From the NCBI GenBank assembly GCA_964514215.1, contig CAZEPW010000027.1, positions 1-43,311 of the forward strand: DNA of 43,311 bases. Reading direction: 5' to 3'. Shown here in pieces: positions 17,955-27,265 of this stretch; the stretch's first letter is position 1; each line of letters opens with the position of its first letter. The notes under the pieces are model-generated. The model did not search any database. It was not told the DNA's origin and saw only the letters and a list, made by a program, of their open reading frames with translations. The stretch is from CAYQUC01 sp964514215. GTDB lineage: Bacteria > Pseudomonadota > Gammaproteobacteria > UBA6429 > Thiohalophilaceae. Made by a program: the position numbers and the translations under genes.

Positions 17955-18208
17955 TGAATAGCTATCTCTCGAAGTAAAAAAGACAAGTGTCAATCTAGCA
18001 CAAATAATTTATGCCGGTGAAGGTACAAGTACGAATATTAATAGTGACTTATTACCAAAGATGAAATTAATAATTTTTATTTTAATTTCTATAGAATATA
18101 GACTAGTACGACTTTCAATTTAATATACGTGACTTGAAAAATAATTTAAGAAAATAAATATTGGTTTATATGAAATTTATAATATTAGATTTATATTATA
18201 CAATACCA

Positions 18209-19834
18209 TTAGCCATAATTTTTTACCCATTCAATGACATCAACTAAACTTAATGGCTTACTCAAGTGATAACCTTGAGCTATATCACACTTATATTTTT
18301 TTAATTCTAATAAAATTTCTTCACTCTCTACTCCTTCTGCAGTAACGACTAAATTTAAGTCGTGCGCTAAACTGGTCACTGCTCGTACAATTATTCGATC
18401 ATTCTCGTCATCAAGCATGTCCATGACAAACGATTTATCAATTTTTAATTCGTTTACATTTAATTGCCTTAAATAATTTAATGATGAATAACCTGTTCCA
18501 AAATCATCAATGGATAAATGAACCCCAATATTACTTAGCCGAGACATCACCGAGAGTACTTGTTCGGTATCAGAAATTAGGGCATTTTCTGTGATTTCTA
18601 ATATTAAAATACTCGCTGGTACTTTCCACGCGGCTAATAAACCCGCAACAATTTCAGGAAAAGATTCTGAGGTTAAATCTTTTACAGTGATATTAACTGA
18701 AAGCTTAATATCCGGCGATACAACGGATAATTTACTATAGTCTTTTAAGCTCTTATTAAGCACCCAAATGGTTATTTCTTTAATTAAACGACTCTGTTCA
18801 GCAACTTCAATAAATATTTCAGGCGATATAAATCCCTCTTGCGGGTGTAACCAGCGCATTAAAGCTTCAACACCAATAATCGCATTCGTTTTAATATCAA
18901 CCTTTGGTTGATAAACAACCGAAAGCTCATCGGTAGCAAGCGCTCGATGTAACTCAGTTGCGAGTTTTATTTTTTTAGTGGTTTCTTCAAAAAAATGTTT
19001 ATCATAAGTCTCAATTAGATTATTCATTTTTTTTGCTTTATTCATCGCAACTTCGGCACATTGCAATAATGAATGTGCATCTGAGCTATGTTTTGGAAAC
19101 TCAGCAATACCCACACAAACATCAATTTCAATTCGAAGATCTGAAATTATAAGTGGGTTATCGAAAACTTCAATGATGGTTCCTGCGAGAACACTCGCAG
19201 CACGCAACGATAATTTTGGCAATACGATGGCATAATCATGATCGTTATATTTAGCAATCACTTCATCGTTATCAAATACCGTTTTAAGTTTTTCAGAAAC
19301 AGACTGTAATAATCTTTCACCAAATTGATAACCTAGGGCATAACTTAAATTTTTATGATTAAGAATATTAAATATAATTAACGATAAATTCGAGCCGACA
19401 ATTTTACACCGATCAATTTCATCTGAAACTATTTCATTTAAATAAATAGCATTGGGCAATTGTGTAATCGGATCATAATTTGAAAGATTTTTTGCGTGTG
19501 TAATACTGGTGATATAAAAATGATAAATATCCGGTTCAGATGATTTTACGATTTTACACCTTAGAAAGGTATCGGAAATTTTATAATCAAAATATTTATT
19601 AAAAATTTCATTGTTTTTCATATCCAACAAAATAATATTAATATTTGTCGGTAAAATGGTTTTTATTTCTGGAGAATCAATATCAGGGAAAATGCCTGCT
19701 AAATAACTTTTAGTTGCCGGATTGTAATAAAGCACACGCCCATCAAGATTCATTATTAAAACGGAATCCGGATTCATCTCCGGTAAACCACTTAATAACT
19801 CTATATTATTGTTTTTATCTCGATTACCCTTCAC
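18209..19834 (-). CDS. PAS-GGDEF(degenerate)-EAL protein, probable c-di-GMP phosphodiesterase
   Basis: A 541-residue protein. Residues ~15-110 look like a PAS-type sensor (SVLIMNLDGRVLYYNPATKS). The GGDEF domain is ~118-285, but the active-site motif is replaced by NDHDY, so cyclase activity is unlikely. The EAL domain is ~290-541 and keeps the catalytic set: GVEALMRW, SVNITVKDL, LEITENAL, IDDFGTGYSSLNYL, LKIDKSFV, TAEGVE and QGYHLSKPL. It should therefore hydrolyse c-di-GMP, with the GGDEF part perhaps a GTP-sensing regulator. The start is GTG 19834 with GAGATTAGAG upstream. No membrane segment is evident, so it is cytoplasmic. It stands between the cytochrome operon and an outer-membrane protein gene. 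Confidence 0.9.
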   Translation of the reverse strand: MKGNRDKNNNIELLSGLPEMNPDSVLIMNLDGRVLYYNPATKSYLAGIFPDIDSPEIKTILPTNINIILLDMKNNEIFNKYFDYKISDTFLRCKIVKSSEPDIYHFYITSITHAKNLSNYDPITQLPNAIYLNEIVSDEIDRCKIVGSNLSLIIFNILNHKNLSYALGYQFGERLLQSVSEKLKTVFDNDEVIAKYNDHDYAIVLPKLSLRAASVLAGTIIEVFDNPLIISDLRIEIDVCVGIAEFPKHSSDAHSLLQCAEVAMNKAKKMNNLIETYDKHFFEETTKKIKLATELHRALATDELSVVYQPKVDIKTNAIIGVEALMRWLHPQEGFISPEIFIEVAEQSRLIKEITIWVLNKSLKDYSKLSVVSPDIKLSVNITVKDLTSESFPEIVAGLLAAWKVPASILILEITENALISDTEQVLSVMSRLSNIGVHLSIDDFGTGYSSLNYLRQLNVNELKIDKSFVMDMLDDENDRIIVRAVTSLAHDLNLVVTAEGVESEEILLELKKYKCDIAQGYHLSKPLSLVDVIEWVKNYG

Positions 19835-20021
19835 CGCTCTAATCTCAAACCATCAATTAGTTAACCATAACTATAGTGTAGTCAGAATAAGATTTAAGTC
19901 TTTGAGATTACGAGCATTTATATCAATTTAGTCTATAGTCTCTAAATACTGTTATTAATTTCGGGTTAATGATAGCCCCTCAGATATTAAGCGTTTTATC
20001 TCAATTAAAATGTGGATATGT

Positions 20022-20528
20022 ATGAAAAAAATAGTATTAATTGCCTTCCTATATACCTCGTTGCTATCCAATGTGTGTGCTGAGCAAGCCTATATTGGTG
20101 CCAGCATTGGTGATTCAAATATTTCAACCACCAATGATAATAAACCCATTGGCTATAAATTTTTTTTAGGTGCTCACATCAATGATCGCGTTGGTATTGA
20201 ACTCGGCATCATTAATTTGGGTGAATTTAAAACCGGCAGCCTAACAAACACAGTGACTGGTACGGAGCTATCCGCTGTTGGTTTTATTCCGATTGGTAGT
20301 GACGGCAATATTTTTGCCAAACTGGGGCTGTTTTCGTGGAACATTGATTCATCTCTAGGTAGCCTCTCAAGCACTGCTGATGGCACAGATTTAACCATTG
20401 GCCTTGGATTTCAGTATCCAATAAAAGATAATATTTTAATACGCTTAGAATATCAGGAATTCCGCGATATAAACGACACAAATGATAACTTTACTTTTTT
20501 ATCGGTTGGTTTGGCGTTACAATTTTAA
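20022..20528 (+). CDS. Small outer-membrane beta-barrel protein
   Basis: A 168-residue protein starting MKKIVLIAFLYTSLLSNVCA, a clear signal peptide, followed by alternating hydrophobic strands and a C-terminal phenylalanine (VGLALQF) typical of BamA-inserted barrels. GIELGIINLG and FAKLGLFSW are strand-like and the overall form resembles the OmpX/OmpA-like 8-stranded family. The frame begins at 20010, but ATG 20022 gives the better signal peptide. Its stop is three bases from the stop of the convergent gene on the other strand, so the transcripts must overlap. Confidence 0.8.
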   Translation: MKKIVLIAFLYTSLLSNVCAEQAYIGASIGDSNISTTNDNKPIGYKFFLGAHINDRVGIELGIINLGEFKTGSLTNTVTGTELSAVGFIPIGSDGNIFAKLGLFSWNIDSSLGSLSSTADGTDLTIGLGFQYPIKDNILIRLEYQEFRDINDTNDNFTFLSVGLALQF

Positions 20529-20531
20529 TGG

Positions 20532-21281
20532 TTATTGAATGCTAAAAAATCCACTGAGTGTCGAACTTACTTTGTAACTTTTTGGTGGCATGTATTTTTT
20601 TATTGCAACACGCTTAAATGAAATATCTTTAAACAACTTTTTAGTTCTCGAACCAGTATAACGAAATTCTTTTACTGCAACCCGGCCTTTTTTAAATTCA
20701 TTGTATTTCTTTTTGATTTTGTCGTTGAGACTACCAGTGATATTATCATTTGCATTTGACACATTAAATATTTTTTCAATTTTTTTAGTATCAACTTCGC
20801 TATCGATCTTTTTTTGCAAACTATCAGACATCCAATATTCTGACACTACTTCGGAGTTTACAATAAATTGAAACTTCTCAATATTTTGACCTTGATACAT
20901 TGCTTTGCCAAATTTTTTAATTGAGATTGAATTTTCTAATGGCAGATTTCCAGATGTTAATTTTTTAACTGTAATAGGAATTTTAGTATTAAACTCTACT
21001 TTTTTATTATTTTCTAATATTTTTACAACCGCTTGAAACTCTGCACAACTAACAAATAGGTATGTTTTTAATTCATGGTTAATTGCAATACAGTTATTAG
21101 TGTGAGTATTCACTATAAAATTTGCAAAACCATCCTGTAAAAAAACAGCGACACCATTTTGATAAATAATGGTTTCACTTTTTTTTGCATACTGCGATTT
21201 AATAACAACACCAGCATTTAACGCCTGCGCAAAAGCCAATGTTGTAATCACTAAAGTAAGTCTAAATTTATTTTTAGCCAT
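20532..21281 (-). CDS. Periplasmic protein of unknown function
   Basis: A 249-residue protein with an N-terminal signal (MAKNKFRLTLVITTLAFAQA, cut probably after LNA). The mature part is lysine-rich with beta-rich segments (YQNGVAVFLQDG, YQGQNIEKFQFIVNSE, VSEYWMSDSLQKK) that vaguely recall DUF4412-like lipid- or metal-associated periplasmic domains. I do not recognise it as a family. The ~270 bp upstream region to 21552 shows no other gene. Confidence 0.6.
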   Translation of the reverse strand: MAKNKFRLTLVITTLAFAQALNAGVVIKSQYAKKSETIIYQNGVAVFLQDGFANFIVNTHTNNCIAINHELKTYLFVSCAEFQAVVKILENNKKVEFNTKIPITVKKLTSGNLPLENSISIKKFGKAMYQGQNIEKFQFIVNSEVVSEYWMSDSLQKKIDSEVDTKKIEKIFNVSNANDNITGSLNDKIKKKYNEFKKGRVAVKEFRYTGSRTKKLFKDISFKRVAIKKYMPPKSYKVSSTLSGFFSIQ

Positions 21282-21552
21282 GAAAATAAATTATTTTTTG
21301 GGTTTAATAAAGTATATAGAATATCCTACGAAGATTAACAGCGTATTATTATAGAGATTGACTATAGGGTTAAATGAATTTTTTATTTAAAAATAAGCTT
21401 TAATAACGTTTTTTTATGAGATTATGTCATGTTTTTGCTCTTGATTTAAGCAACTCTCTAATTCGTCTACACATTTTCCTAATACGATTTTGTTGCTAAT
21501 AATATTCAAGACGTAATTAAACTTGATTAAATTATTTTATTGCATTAATAAC

Positions 21553-22542
21553 TCATAATAAAATTTCATTTTTGACGCTGGGCTCTTCTGAATTAGAAAC
21601 AATCTTAATACTACTCGAGGATAATGCCGATTTAAGACAATATTCAGCTTTATCAAATATCTCAGCATAATTTGTAGTTTGCGTTATTTTAGGCATATAA
21701 ATACCAATACTTGGAATAACTTCAATTTTATTATTGTGATTATCAACAAAATTTAGATTAGAAATTTCAAGATGCAGACGTTCTGCAAGCGTTACCGCTT
21801 GCTCGGTTGAATCACACGCTAAAAATGCTGCAAATTTGGATAAACTAATTCTTGAAGCAGTATCTTCGATACGAATAAATTTTTTAAATAATTGACCTAT
21901 CGTAGCAACAATTTTAGCAGCAAGATCTTTGCCATTCTTAATGAAAATTGAATTAAAATTATCAACTTCAATCAACATCATGACACGATCACTACCTTGG
22001 CGATTCGCAAAAGCTATCGATTCATTTACGGCTCGTTCAAAATAAGGTTGCGTGCCTAAACCAGTCTCTTTGTCGGTGGTTGCTTGTTTTTTGCATTCAA
22101 GCAGTGAGTTTTGTGCATGTTTGTTGCTATTGCTTAAACGCACAAACGTTTTAGTTCGTGCTAATAACTGCACGGATTCAAACGGCTTACAAATAAAATC
22201 ATCGGCACCACAAGCAAAAATTTTCAATTTAACTTCTTCTTGATCATCACTATCGGTAATGATGATAACGGGGGTATTATGAAAGACTAAATTTTCAGAT
22301 TCACGCATGCGTTTAATTAAACCATAGCCACCCAACACCGGCATCCGTAAATCACATAGCAACACATCTATCGCATGATTAGCAGTGAGTGCTGACCAAC
22401 CTTCTTCACCATTACTCGCAACCAATACCTGATATTGCTCTCCGAGTATTTTTTTAGCCGTTGCACGAACAATTCGATCGTCATCGACAACCAATACTGT
22501 TGCTTTCTCCTGTGAGGCCGTATTCGAAACAGTCACAACCAT
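21553..22542 (-). CDS. Response regulator with degenerate GGDEF output domain
   Basis: A 329-residue protein. Residues ~15-135 form a receiver domain: VLVVDDDRIV acidic pocket, phospho-acceptor Asp in LLCDLRMP (~residue 62), Thr in VIIITDSDD and Lys in FICKPFE. Residues ~150-315 form a GGDEF fold (TDKETGLGTQPYFERAV), but the signature is replaced by SLSKF and the I-site is not evident, so it should not make c-di-GMP. It may act through protein contacts or bind nucleotide. No partner histidine kinase is next to it. Upstream (22543-22870) is a 328-bp gap with a 20-bp palindrome. Confidence 0.88.
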   Translation of the reverse strand: MVVTVSNTASQEKATVLVVDDDRIVRATAKKILGEQYQVLVASNGEEGWSALTANHAIDVLLCDLRMPVLGGYGLIKRMRESENLVFHNTPVIIITDSDDQEEVKLKIFACGADDFICKPFESVQLLARTKTFVRLSNSNKHAQNSLLECKKQATTDKETGLGTQPYFERAVNESIAFANRQGSDRVMMLIEVDNFNSIFIKNGKDLAAKIVATIGQLFKKFIRIEDTASRISLSKFAAFLACDSTEQAVTLAERLHLEISNLNFVDNHNNKIEVIPSIGIYMPKITQTTNYAEIFDKAEYCLKSALSSSSIKIVSNSEEPSVKNEILL

Positions 22543-22617
22543 GCGCTAAAAAACACCCATATTACTAATTTGGTAACCATATCAAAGGATATGCTTAAAA
22601 TAGAAAATGATCGACTA

Positions 22618-22637
22618 GTAAGTTAGTACTAGCTTAC
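22618..22637. promoter_or_regulatory. 20-bp imperfect palindrome upstream of the response regulator
   Basis: GTAAGTTAGTACTAGCTTAC is symmetric except for one mismatched pair and is centred ~85 bp upstream of the response-regulator start. It may be an operator. The rest of the 22543-22870 gap is AT-rich with no gene that I can support. Confidence 0.4.
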
Positions 22638-22870
22638 CTTGATAGTTTTATATAAAATAGAATAAAATCAATAAGATAAGATTTTTTACTTGGCTCTATT
22701 TAACACTATTGATTATTATTGTTGTTAAATAAAAATTATTAATGCTCAGTGCCATTTTATATCAGGAAATAACATCACACAACAGTGTTAATTTAAGCCT
22801 GAGACTTCGATAAGGGGCTATATGTGAAAATAGTACTCATATTAAAGACCAACTTTATCTGGCCCTAAGC

Positions 22871-23968
22871 TTAATTGGACTGTTGATACTCATTTAAGCG
22901 ACGATTACGTTCTGATTCGGATAACGCACCAATTTCTTCAATTGTCTGGTAGTAGTGTTTAATATTATTATTAACACTGCGTAATACTGCTTGAAATGCC
23001 GGCACTTTATCAGAGTAAGTAGCCACTAACGCAAGATGGGCATTATTGAGATCGCGTTTCATCCAGACATCATAACCGGCATAACCTTGCCACGATTTTT
23101 TCAAGCTGCGGTAGTTTTGCTGCAATTCAGTAAATATTGCCGCCTTTAATAATGTTTGCTTATTTGACATTTTAAACGCATCTGAATTAAATGCATTTTG
23201 CAGTTGTTGTTGTGTTGATTTTAATAGCTGTTTAAATTCAAGTTCACGTTTTCGTGACACCAAATAACGTTGATAGGATTTGGTATTCGACTGTGCTGAC
23301 GATGCTGATACCTGTCGATTAAACCAACGTTTAACGCCTTCAAATTCAACGCTACTAGCAAATGCTTCATTAAATGAAGAATCATTATCGATATAAATTT
23401 GTTGGTGCGCCAATTCGTGAATAATAAGTCCAACTAATCGAGCTTCATTGTGTTCAATCATGGTGTTTAGCAACGGATCGTCTAACCACCCTAATGTCGA
23501 ATATGCTTTAGCACCTGCAACATTAACATCATAACCGGCGACTTTAAGTGATTTTGCATAATTATCGGCATCCTCTTTATTAAAATAACCACGATAGCTG
23601 ACGCAACCAACCACTAAAAAACACCATTGCTTGGCTTTTATCGAAAAGGGTTTAGTCGCAATAACATTCCACACCACATAGGATCGTTTAATATCAGAAT
23701 AATATCGATAACTATCATTATCGGGTAGTTTCATTTCAGCACTGGCAAAATCACGCGCCTGAACAGCAAGAGTCAGTTTTGATTTTAATTCAGCTGTTGT
23801 GTCAGTGTCTTGTAAAATATCGTTAATTGCTTGTTGTTCGGCTAATACACTTAAATGACCATTAACCGCATCAAAATAATAACCAATAGAAGAACAACCT
23901 GAAATCGTGGCCAGCAATAGTAGCAACAGCAGAATATGAAAACGTTTTTTAATTGCTATTATTAACAT
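22871..23968 (-). CDS. Aminopeptidase-like lipoprotein (PF10023 type)
   Basis: From ATG 23968 the protein is 365 residues. It begins MLIIAIKKRFHILLLLLLLA with lipobox ISGC, so it is probably a lipoprotein. The zinc-protease motif HELAH (IIHELAHQQIY) with a downstream glutamate in FNEAFASSVE fits the putative aminopeptidase family PF10023, as do WCFLVVGCVSYRGYF and the TLGWLDDPLL segment. The open frame extends to 24085, but that would overlap the previous gene by more than 100 bp and add an unlikely N-terminus. It lies 13 bp after the HslV-like gene, so the two are probably co-transcribed, though they act in different compartments. Confidence 0.85.
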   Translation of the reverse strand: MLIIAIKKRFHILLLLLLLATISGCSSIGYYFDAVNGHLSVLAEQQAINDILQDTDTTAELKSKLTLAVQARDFASAEMKLPDNDSYRYYSDIKRSYVVWNVIATKPFSIKAKQWCFLVVGCVSYRGYFNKEDADNYAKSLKVAGYDVNVAGAKAYSTLGWLDDPLLNTMIEHNEARLVGLIIHELAHQQIYIDNDSSFNEAFASSVEFEGVKRWFNRQVSASSAQSNTKSYQRYLVSRKRELEFKQLLKSTQQQLQNAFNSDAFKMSNKQTLLKAAIFTELQQNYRSLKKSWQGYAGYDVWMKRDLNNAHLALVATYSDKVPAFQAVLRSVNNNIKHYYQTIEEIGALSESERNRRLNEYQQSN

Positions 23969-23981
23969 TAAAACTGAATTT

Positions 23982-24545
23982 TTAAACCACACGAACCATC
24001 GTATCACCACCGCATTTTGTATCAAATGCGATAGCCGTTGCCACGGCTCTGGTTGCGATTGCAGTGGCATCAAGATTATCATCATACAACGTATGTATTA
24101 CACCTAAGCTATAATCACCACCGGAACCGATGGCATAATATTGTTCAAACTGGGTAATGCTCATATCAGAGTCGATCATAAAAATGCCGGTTTTATTAAC
24201 AACTAAAAAAGTCGCATCTAAATCACCAAATGGTGAATCATGATCACTATCAGACTGATCATTCACAAAATTATATTTATCATGCAACGCTTTCCAAAGC
24301 CCTAAAAAGAATTCAAAAATGGCATGTTTCGATAATAACTCAATATCGGGTTTATCAATTAAATAATTTTCAATAATATCATCATACAATCCCCAACCTG
24401 TTGATGCGAAATACGAACTACCTATTTTTCGAATTTTTTCTACCTTTAAATTCGAGCCCGGAAAACTCATCGAACCGAAGCTTACTTGACTATCAGCGAC
24501 GATAACCGTTTGATCATCTTTTTTAACTGCCACAACAATGGACAT
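23982..24545 (-). CDS. HslV-like Ntn-hydrolase (proteasome beta fold) with serine nucleophile
   Basis: A 187-residue protein that aligns without gaps to the HslV N-terminus. After removal of Met the chain starts SIVVAVKK, and Asp17 (VADSQ) and Lys33 (SNLKVEK) sit at exactly the HslV/proteasome active-site positions, while the usual Thr1 is Ser. AIGSGGDYSLGVIHTL matches the conserved HslV AIGSGG segment. No HslU-type ATPase is encoded in the window. The gene lies 31 bp after the TPR gene and 13 bp before the lipoprotein. It may be a stand-alone Ntn peptidase or amidase, or an inactive homologue. No signal peptide: cytoplasmic. The fold call is firm; the substrate is unknown. Confidence 0.8.
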   Translation of the reverse strand: MSIVVAVKKDDQTVIVADSQVSFGSMSFPGSNLKVEKIRKIGSSYFASTGWGLYDDIIENYLIDKPDIELLSKHAIFEFFLGLWKALHDKYNFVNDQSDSDHDSPFGDLDATFLVVNKTGIFMIDSDMSITQFEQYYAIGSGGDYSLGVIHTLYDDNLDATAIATRAVATAIAFDTKCGGDTMVRVV

Positions 24546-24576
24546 TTTTATTCCTCATTTTAATTGCTTTTACAAT

Positions 24577-25899
24577 TTATAATTGCCGACTTGCTTTCCA
24601 CTTTTTGAATTGATTCGAATAGCCATATTCACGGTAAAATGGATCTTTATAAAAATTTTCAATATCAAACTTGACATTAAACTTATCTAATAATACATCT
24701 AAAACAGCACCTACTTGTTGATACTGATAAGAATGCAGATACGCTTTTAACATTAACCAATATATATCCTCATAACTATTATCTTTTTTAATCGCTGCTT
24801 CACCTATCGAAATTGCTTGTGCAAATTTATTATGATTAACTTTAACTTTGACCCGTAAACTATCCAACGCAATATCACCTCCAATGTGAGCGCTATATTG
24901 TTCGATAGCTTTAAGCGCGCGAGGATATTGCTTGGTAAAGTAATAGTGGTCTGCTAATAACAAAGCCAAATTCGGCAGCTTTGCATATTTATTTTCAAGC
25001 AACGTTAATGCTTCTCGATAACTAATGCTATTATGAGCCTTTGCGATTTGAATACGCAGTAATAAAGCATTTTTAGTTGCTTTAAATGATGCCGGAAGAT
25101 GTTGAAAAGAATCTAAAGCTTTTTGATATTTTGCTTTTTGATAATAGCGAATCATTTCAGCATATCGTTTTTGAAAAGTCATGTTTTTTTTCATAAAAAC
25201 TATAATTTTATCAGTATTATTTAATTTTTTTACTGTTGGTGTAATTAACATCTGACTAGCGATAGTGGTATAACTTCGCCCTAACATCGCATCATAAAAA
25301 TCGATTATTTTAATTTCGTTTTTTGAATTTCTTTGTGTTATTAATTCTAAATAACTTAACTCACCCGTATTATAGATAATTCTAATTAGGCCACGATAGC
25401 TATCATTATGTTTAACCAAACGTAAAAATTTGATGTGTCCACGCGAACCAATTTTACGATATAACGAGCTAGGGATAGAGTCGATACCAAGTAGTATTTT
25501 ATTGCGTTGTAACTTGAGATCACCTAATTTTTGAATTGCCAATGCTAATGACATTTTTACCATTTTATCTTTATCAAGCAGCGCGATAAAACCACGCTCA
25601 TCACCCGCGGCTAGCCTCTGCACAAATTGTTTCGAAATCGTGATTTGTTCTTCATTGGTAATGCTTTTTGTCTGTAATTCAACGGCCAAGGTTTTTTCAA
25701 TGTCTTGAATAACGGCCTGTTTATCTGCTGGTTTAATTTTACTAAACTTTATTTTTGGTGTGGCATTAGCACTTGAATCAGGCTCTGGTGTGGTCTCGGC
25801 AGTTGCTAAAACTGCCCACGCAGGCTGGCTAACACTGATAAATAAAAGTATTAAAATCAGCAGGTAACGAATAAGTGGGTGCTTACTATCAGTGCTCAT
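24577..25899 (-). CDS. Exported TPR-repeat protein
   Basis: From ATG 25899, 7 bp after the mnmE stop, the protein is 440 residues with an N-terminal signal segment (HPLIRYLLILILLFISVSQP, then AWA). Residues ~60-230 are of unknown fold with an alpha-beta character (FVQRLAAGDERGFIALLDKD). Residues ~250-430 form tetratricopeptide-like helical repeats (YQKAKYQKALDSFQHLP, LADHYYFTKQYPRALKAIEQ, SYEDIYWLMLKAYLHSYQYQ). Periplasmic TPR proteins usually scaffold complexes. The frame extends into mnmE to 25989 but that start is rejected. GGAAG lies 10 bp upstream. Probably co-transcribed with mnmE and the following HslV-like gene. Confidence 0.75.
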   Translation of the reverse strand: MSTDSKHPLIRYLLILILLFISVSQPAWAVLATAETTPEPDSSANATPKIKFSKIKPADKQAVIQDIEKTLAVELQTKSITNEEQITISKQFVQRLAAGDERGFIALLDKDKMVKMSLALAIQKLGDLKLQRNKILLGIDSIPSSLYRKIGSRGHIKFLRLVKHNDSYRGLIRIIYNTGELSYLELITQRNSKNEIKIIDFYDAMLGRSYTTIASQMLITPTVKKLNNTDKIIVFMKKNMTFQKRYAEMIRYYQKAKYQKALDSFQHLPASFKATKNALLLRIQIAKAHNSISYREALTLLENKYAKLPNLALLLADHYYFTKQYPRALKAIEQYSAHIGGDIALDSLRVKVKVNHNKFAQAISIGEAAIKKDNSYEDIYWLMLKAYLHSYQYQQVGAVLDVLLDKFNVKFDIENFYKDPFYREYGYSNQFKKWKASRQL

Positions 25900-25906
25900 C
25901 AATGCT

Positions 25907-27265
25907 TTACTTCCCAATGCAAAAACTTGAGAATATTTCTCCAAGTAAATCATCATTACTAAATTCTCCGGTAATTTCTGATAAATCATTTTGTGCCAGA
26001 CGAAGATCTTCAGCTAATAATTCTCCCGCCTGCGATGTTGTTAATTGTTTTATACCCTGTTGAATAAATGCTAAGCCACTTTCCAAAGCATTAATGTGTC
26101 TGCGCCGTGCTGAATACTGGCTGTTTTCCACTTGCACGAAGTTCATTTTGTGTTTTAAATACTGTTCCAACAGCTCAATACCTTCTCCGGTTTTTGCAGA
26201 AAGATAAATATCCGTAACTTGCTTGTTATTCGAGTGTAATTTGGCTTGGTGTGATGTGGTATCAATTTTATTATAAACAAAACAAATATCCAAATTTTCA
26301 GGGAACTGATCGATAAGCTGTTGATCATGCTCGGTTAATCCGGTGTTAGCATCTACTAACATCAAAATTTGATCGGCTTGCTGAATCTCCAGCCAAGCAC
26401 GGCGAATGCCTTCTTGCTCAACTAGATCATCACTATCGCGCAAACCCGCAGTATCAATTAAATGCAATGGCATGCCATCAAGCTGAATCGATTCACGCAA
26501 AACATCACGCGTGGTTCCGGCAATTTCAGTAACAATGGCACTATCACGTCCAGCCAACGCATTAAGCAAACTCGATTTGCCGGCATTCGGACAACCGGCC
26601 AACACCACTTGCATGCCTTCTTGTAATAAACAGCCACGTTGTGCATTTTGTAAAATGGCAAGACAATCCTGCTCAATTTTTTTGGCATCGGTTAATACCT
26701 TGCCATCGGATAAAAAATCAATTTCTTCTTCTGGAAAATCAATGGCCGATTCAACGTACATTCTTAAATGAATTAATGACTCAACCAAGCTATGAATTGC
26801 TTTTGAAAAATCACCTTGTAATGAACGTTGTGCCGCTTGCACTGCTTGGCGTGATCCGGCATCGATCAAATCGGCAATGGCTTCGGCCTGCGCTAAATCC
26901 AATTTATCATTTAAAAATGCACGTTGTGAAAATTCACCGGCAGTGGCATGGCGCGCGCCCAATTGTATGACTCGCTGCAATAACATATCAAGCACCACCG
27001 GACCACCGTGGCCTTGCAACTCCAAAACATGTTCACCAGTAAATGAATGTGGTGCAGGAAAATACAATGCCAAACCCGAATCTATTGCACGTTGTTGCTC
27101 GTCAATAAAATCACACAATAGTGCTTCACGTGGTTTTGGCGTTAAACTCAGTAATAATGGGATAAAATGGGGAACCTGTGAACCCGATAGTCGAATGATA
27201 CCAACACCACCTCGACCTGGCGGTGTCGCCAATGCCACAATGGTGTCGGTATCCGTTGCAATCAT
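25907..27265 (-). CDS. mnmE: tRNA modification GTPase MnmE (TrmE)
   Basis: A 452-residue GTPase of standard length. Residues 1-120 form the tetrahydrofolate-binding TrmE-N domain (DTIVALATPPGRGGVGIIRL); the G domain follows with P-loop GCPNAGKSSLLNAL (~223), GTTRD switch and DTAGLRD; the C-terminus is the catalytic FCIGK. Partner of MnmG for U34 modification of tRNAs. Its ATG overlaps the yidC stop in an ATGA arrangement, implying translational coupling. In relatives mnmE is often followed by mnmG; here an accessory block of about 12 kb lies between them. Confidence 0.97.
   Translation of the reverse strand: MIATDTDTIVALATPPGRGGVGIIRLSGSQVPHFIPLLLSLTPKPREALLCDFIDEQQRAIDSGLALYFPAPHSFTGEHVLELQGHGGPVVLDMLLQRVIQLGARHATAGEFSQRAFLNDKLDLAQAEAIADLIDAGSRQAVQAAQRSLQGDFSKAIHSLVESLIHLRMYVESAIDFPEEEIDFLSDGKVLTDAKKIEQDCLAILQNAQRGCLLQEGMQVVLAGCPNAGKSSLLNALAGRDSAIVTEIAGTTRDVLRESIQLDGMPLHLIDTAGLRDSDDLVEQEGIRRAWLEIQQADQILMLVDANTGLTEHDQQLIDQFPENLDICFVYNKIDTTSHQAKLHSNNKQVTDIYLSAKTGEGIELLEQYLKHKMNFVQVENSQYSARRRHINALESGLAFIQQGIKQLTTSQAGELLAEDLRLAQNDLSEITGEFSNDDLLGEIFSSFCIGK

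Noticed and set aside
23969..24085. N-terminal extension of the aminopeptidase-like lipoprotein
   Set aside because: It would overlap the HslV-like gene by over 100 bp and place a lipobox signal far from the N-terminus; ATG 23968 gives a normal lipoprotein signal.
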